A stretch of 64,000 nt of DNA, from contig NC_011144.1 of NCBI RefSeq assembly GCF_000017265.1, forward strand, positions 1,054,001 to 1,118,000, in the 5' to 3' direction. Under the pieces are notes generated by a model that saw only the letters and a program-made list of their open reading frames with translations, searched no databases and was not told the DNA's origin. Both the position numbers and the translations under genes were made by a program. Origin of the DNA: Phenylobacterium zucineum HLK1. Lineage in GTDB: Bacteria; Pseudomonadota; Alphaproteobacteria; Caulobacterales; Caulobacteraceae. Below, in pieces: positions 61,918-64,000 of this stretch (the first letter of the stretch is position 1; every line of letters begins with the position of its first letter).

Positions 61918-64000
61918 TCAGATCGTGATCCAGCCGTCGGGCAGGGCGGCGAGGGCAACGTTCTCCAGCATGACCGTGTCGCCGTCCCCGAAGTCCACCA
62001 GGACGTGCGCGCCCGCCTGGACGGCGGCGTAGGGCCCGGCGGCCTGGATCCGGTCGCCTTCCGCGGCGTCGAAGTCGGCCACCACGTCCGCGCCGCCGCC
62101 GGCCATGAAGCGGAACACGTCCGGCCCCGCGCCGCCCGCGAGGGTGTCGGCCCCCCGGTCGCCGGCGAGCACGTCGGCGCCCTGCCCGCCGCGCAGCACG
62201 TCGTCCCCCTGCCCCCCGGCCAGCGCATCCGAGCCCTCGCCGCCGTCGGTCACGTCGTCGCCGGCGCCGCCGTGCACGAAGTCGTCGCCCCTGTCGCCGA
62301 ACAGGACATCGGCGCCGTCGCCGCCGTACAGCACGTCCTCGCCCTGGCCGCCGTGCATGCTGTCGTCGCCCCAGCCGCCGTGGAGGGTGTCGTTCCCGGT
62401 GTTGCCGTGGACGAAGTCGGTCCCGCCGTCGGCCATGACGAGGTCCGCGCCCGCGCCCCCCGCATAGGTGTTCCCGGCGTCGTCCAGCACGGCGAAATCG
62501 TTCCCGGGGCCGCCGACGGTCGGGATCTGGCGTGGTCCGGGCGGCGGCGGGACGGCCGAGACGGTCAGCACCACGTCGTTGCCGTCGCCGCCCTGGTAGT
62601 CGACGGTGTAGCGCAGGCTCCCGACCGTCGCCGCCACGCCGTCCGCGAAGCCCACGAACTCGCCCGTCACCGCATCGGCGCCGTCGTTGTCGATCAGCAG
62701 GAAGCTCTGCCCCACCGTCGGCGTGAAGCCGCCGAACAGCACGATGTCGAGGAAGGCGTCGCCCAGGCTCACCGTCCCGGTGACGTTCAGCCGGTCGAAC
62801 TGGCCCGCGCCCGCGCCGCCGAGCTCGACCTCCAGGGTGGCGCCGGTCAGCAGGGTGAGAGCGCCGGTGTCGAGCACGCCCGGGCTGGCTCCGGGCGCCA
62901 ACGCGCCGCCGCCGTGCACTGCGACGGCGCCGACCGCGCCGGTCCCGGCCAGCGTCGCGCCGCTCGTCACCGTGGCGTCCGTCGTCCCGAGATTCGCGGT
63001 CACGCGGAGAACCCCATCGCTGACGAGCAGCGTGTGCACGTCCGCCGCGCCGGTCAGAACGAGGGCGCCCGCGCCGGTCTTGGTGAGCTGCATCGGCCCT
63101 TCGCCCTCGAACCCGCCGCCGAGGGTGACCGTCCGCCCCGCCGTCACCCTGTAGACGACCAGGCCGCTGCCCATCAGGAACAGGTTCGCGCCCTCGGCCG
63201 AACCGGTCTCGAACCCTGCGCCGCCCGCGACCGAATTGCCTGAGGCGAAGGTCACATCCTCGAGGGTGATCGTCCCGCCGTCGCGCACGAACACGGCTCC
63301 GCCGAGGCCCGCCCCGCCGCCGCCCTGGAAGCCGGTCGCGGCGTAGCCGCCAGCGCCGCCGCCATAGCCGCCGGCGACCGCGGTGGCGGCTGAGCTGCTC
63401 GAGCCGCCGCCGCCGCCGCCGAAGCCGCCCGCGCCTCCCGAGCTGGAGTGACCGCCGCCGCCGCCGCCGCCGCCGAAGCCGCCGCCGCCGCCGCTGGACA
63501 AATCGCTGCCGCCGCCGCCGCTGTGGTCCCCGCCCGCGCCGCCCGGCCCGATATCCGGTTCGCCGCCGTTGTCCCCGCCGCCCCGACCGGGCCCCATGAA
63601 CATCGGCAGGTCGGCGTCTCCGCCGTCGGCCTCCATGCCGCCGCCGCCGCCGCCAAAGAACCCTCCGGAAGAGCCTCGTTGGCCGCCGTCGCCGCCCACC
63701 GCGCCGTTGCCGGTGAACGTGACGCGGCGGAGCGTCAGGTCTGCGCCGTCCGCGAAGATCCCCCCGCCCAGGCCCGCGCCGCCGCCGCCGGCGCCACGCT
63801 GGTCGTCGCCGCCGCCGCCGCGCCCGCCCTGGGCCAGGCCGTCGGCGATGGTCAGGTCGCTGATCTCGACGCTGACGTCGCCGGCCCAGAACACCCGGTA
63901 GAGCCCGGCGCCGCTGATCGTCAGGCCCGGAGCGCCGCTCCCGTCGATGACCAGGTCCTGCAGGATCTGCGGCAGGTCGTCGGCCAGGGTGATGGTCGCC
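61918..64000 (-). CDS. Secreted beta-helix/RTX-repeat protein, N-terminus outside window
   Basis: Open to the window's edge; about 694 residues visible. From N to C: right-handed beta-helix-like segment (LPQILQDLVIDGSGAPGL, LYRVFWAGDVSVEI), a Gly-rich low-complexity zone, an autotransporter-associated beta-strand repeat (LTKTGAGALVLTG, LAGTGAVGAVAVHGGGALAPGASPG), a jelly-roll-like block, and nine or more RTX nonapeptides (GGxGxDxUx, e.g. GGDGADVLF) binding calcium. It ends DVFRFMAGGGADVVADF...W-I, the usual type I secretion signal region. Probably a large T1SS-exported surface or adhesin protein. Upstream start not visible. Confidence 0.85.
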   Translation of the reverse strand, partial: ATITLADDLPQILQDLVIDGSGAPGLTISGAGLYRVFWAGDVSVEISDLTIADGLAQGGRGGGGDDQRGAGGGGAGLGGGIFADGADLTLRRVTFTGNGAVGGDGGQRGSSGGFFGGGGGGMEADGGDADLPMFMGPGRGGGDNGGEPDIGPGGAGGDHSGGGGSDLSSGGGGGFGGGGGGGGHSSSGGAGGFGGGGGGSSSSAATAVAGGYGGGAGGYAATGFQGGGGAGLGGAVFVRDGGTITLEDVTFASGNSVAGGAGFETGSAEGANLFLMGSGLVVYRVTAGRTVTLGGGFEGEGPMQLTKTGAGALVLTGAADVHTLLVSDGVLRVTANLGTTDATVTSGATLAGTGAVGAVAVHGGGALAPGASPGVLDTGALTLLTGATLEVELGGAGAGQFDRLNVTGTVSLGDAFLDIVLFGGFTPTVGQSFLLIDNDGADAVTGEFVGFADGVAATVGSLRYTVDYQGGDGNDVVLTVSAVPPPPGPRQIPTVGGPGNDFAVLDDAGNTYAGGAGADLVMADGGTDFVHGNTGNDTLHGGWGDDSMHGGQGEDVLYGGDGADVLFGDRGDDFVHGGAGDDVTDGGEGSDALAGGQGDDVLRGGQGADVLAGDRGADTLAGGAGPDVFRFMAGGGADVVADFDAAEGDRIQAAGPYAAVQAGAHVLVDFGDGDTVMLENVALAALPDGWITI

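Noticed and set aside
63250..63680. GCC/GGC-rich repetitive tract resembling a repeat array
   Set aside because: It is codon-level low complexity encoding Gly/Ser runs in the secreted protein; no regular repeat-spacer structure, so not a CRISPR.

Overview
The window is GC-rich, densely coded DNA of an alphaproteobacterium, most likely a member of the Caulobacteraceae (Caulobacter/Phenylobacterium-like). This placement is inference. It rests on a Caulobacter-type TonB-dependent receptor, an IS511-like IS3-family element, a GTTC-N7-GTTC type LexA site in front of recA, the nasTS / transporter / nirBD / nasA / cobA nitrate cluster, and heavy GC bias at third codon positions. Nearly the whole window is coding. 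Many operons use ATGA or GTGA stop-start overlaps.

Layout. 1-9.2 kb holds ordinary accessory metabolism: a 5'-truncated carboxylesterase, two SDR oxidoreductases, a six-TM chemoreceptor with a small membrane partner, an AraC regulator divergent from the second SDR, an S9 peptidase and a YhhN-family membrane protein. 9.4-18.5 kb is a complete nitrate assimilation locus. NasT (ANTAR antiterminator) and NasS (nitrate sensor) lie upstream of a hairpin-rich leader, followed by an MFS nitrate transporter, nitrite reductase NirB/NirD, assimilatory nitrate reductase NasA, and a uroporphyrinogen methyltransferase that supplies siroheme. 18.5-25 kb is an RND efflux operon (fusion protein, pump, outer-membrane factor) divergent from a TetR regulator, with palindromic candidate operators between them.

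25.0-37.9 kb is a defence-type genomic island wedged between tetR and recA. Its core is one minus-strand operon: hsdR, a small protein resembling OGG/HhH glycosylases, hsdM, hsdS, a PD-(D/E)xK-like protein, two different HNH nucleases and a HEPN-like protein. The operon's distal end is broken by two inverted, same-length copies of an IS3-family element (1257 bp each) that bracket a nuclease-associated gene fragment. This is the part most likely to contain something undescribed: a type I restriction-modification system with at least five tightly coupled accessory genes.

37.9-49.8 kb is housekeeping: recA with a LexA box and an 18-codon leader ORF, a methyltransferase, alaS, a VOC protein, icd, a class A beta-lactamase that starts head-to-head with trmJ (start codons overlapping by two bases), a nitronate monooxygenase, a DUF1254 protein and rpsD. 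49.9-61.8 kb carries a lipoprotein, a HExxH metalloprotease, an MscS channel, a bolA-grxD-thioesterase operon, a beta-lactamase-like hydrolase, CinA, a TonB receptor, a D-threonine aldolase-like enzyme with an internal hexanucleotide repeat, and a monooxygenase divergent from a second AraC regulator. The window ends inside a large Gly-rich beta-helix plus RTX-repeat secreted protein. No tRNA, rRNA or CRISPR was found.
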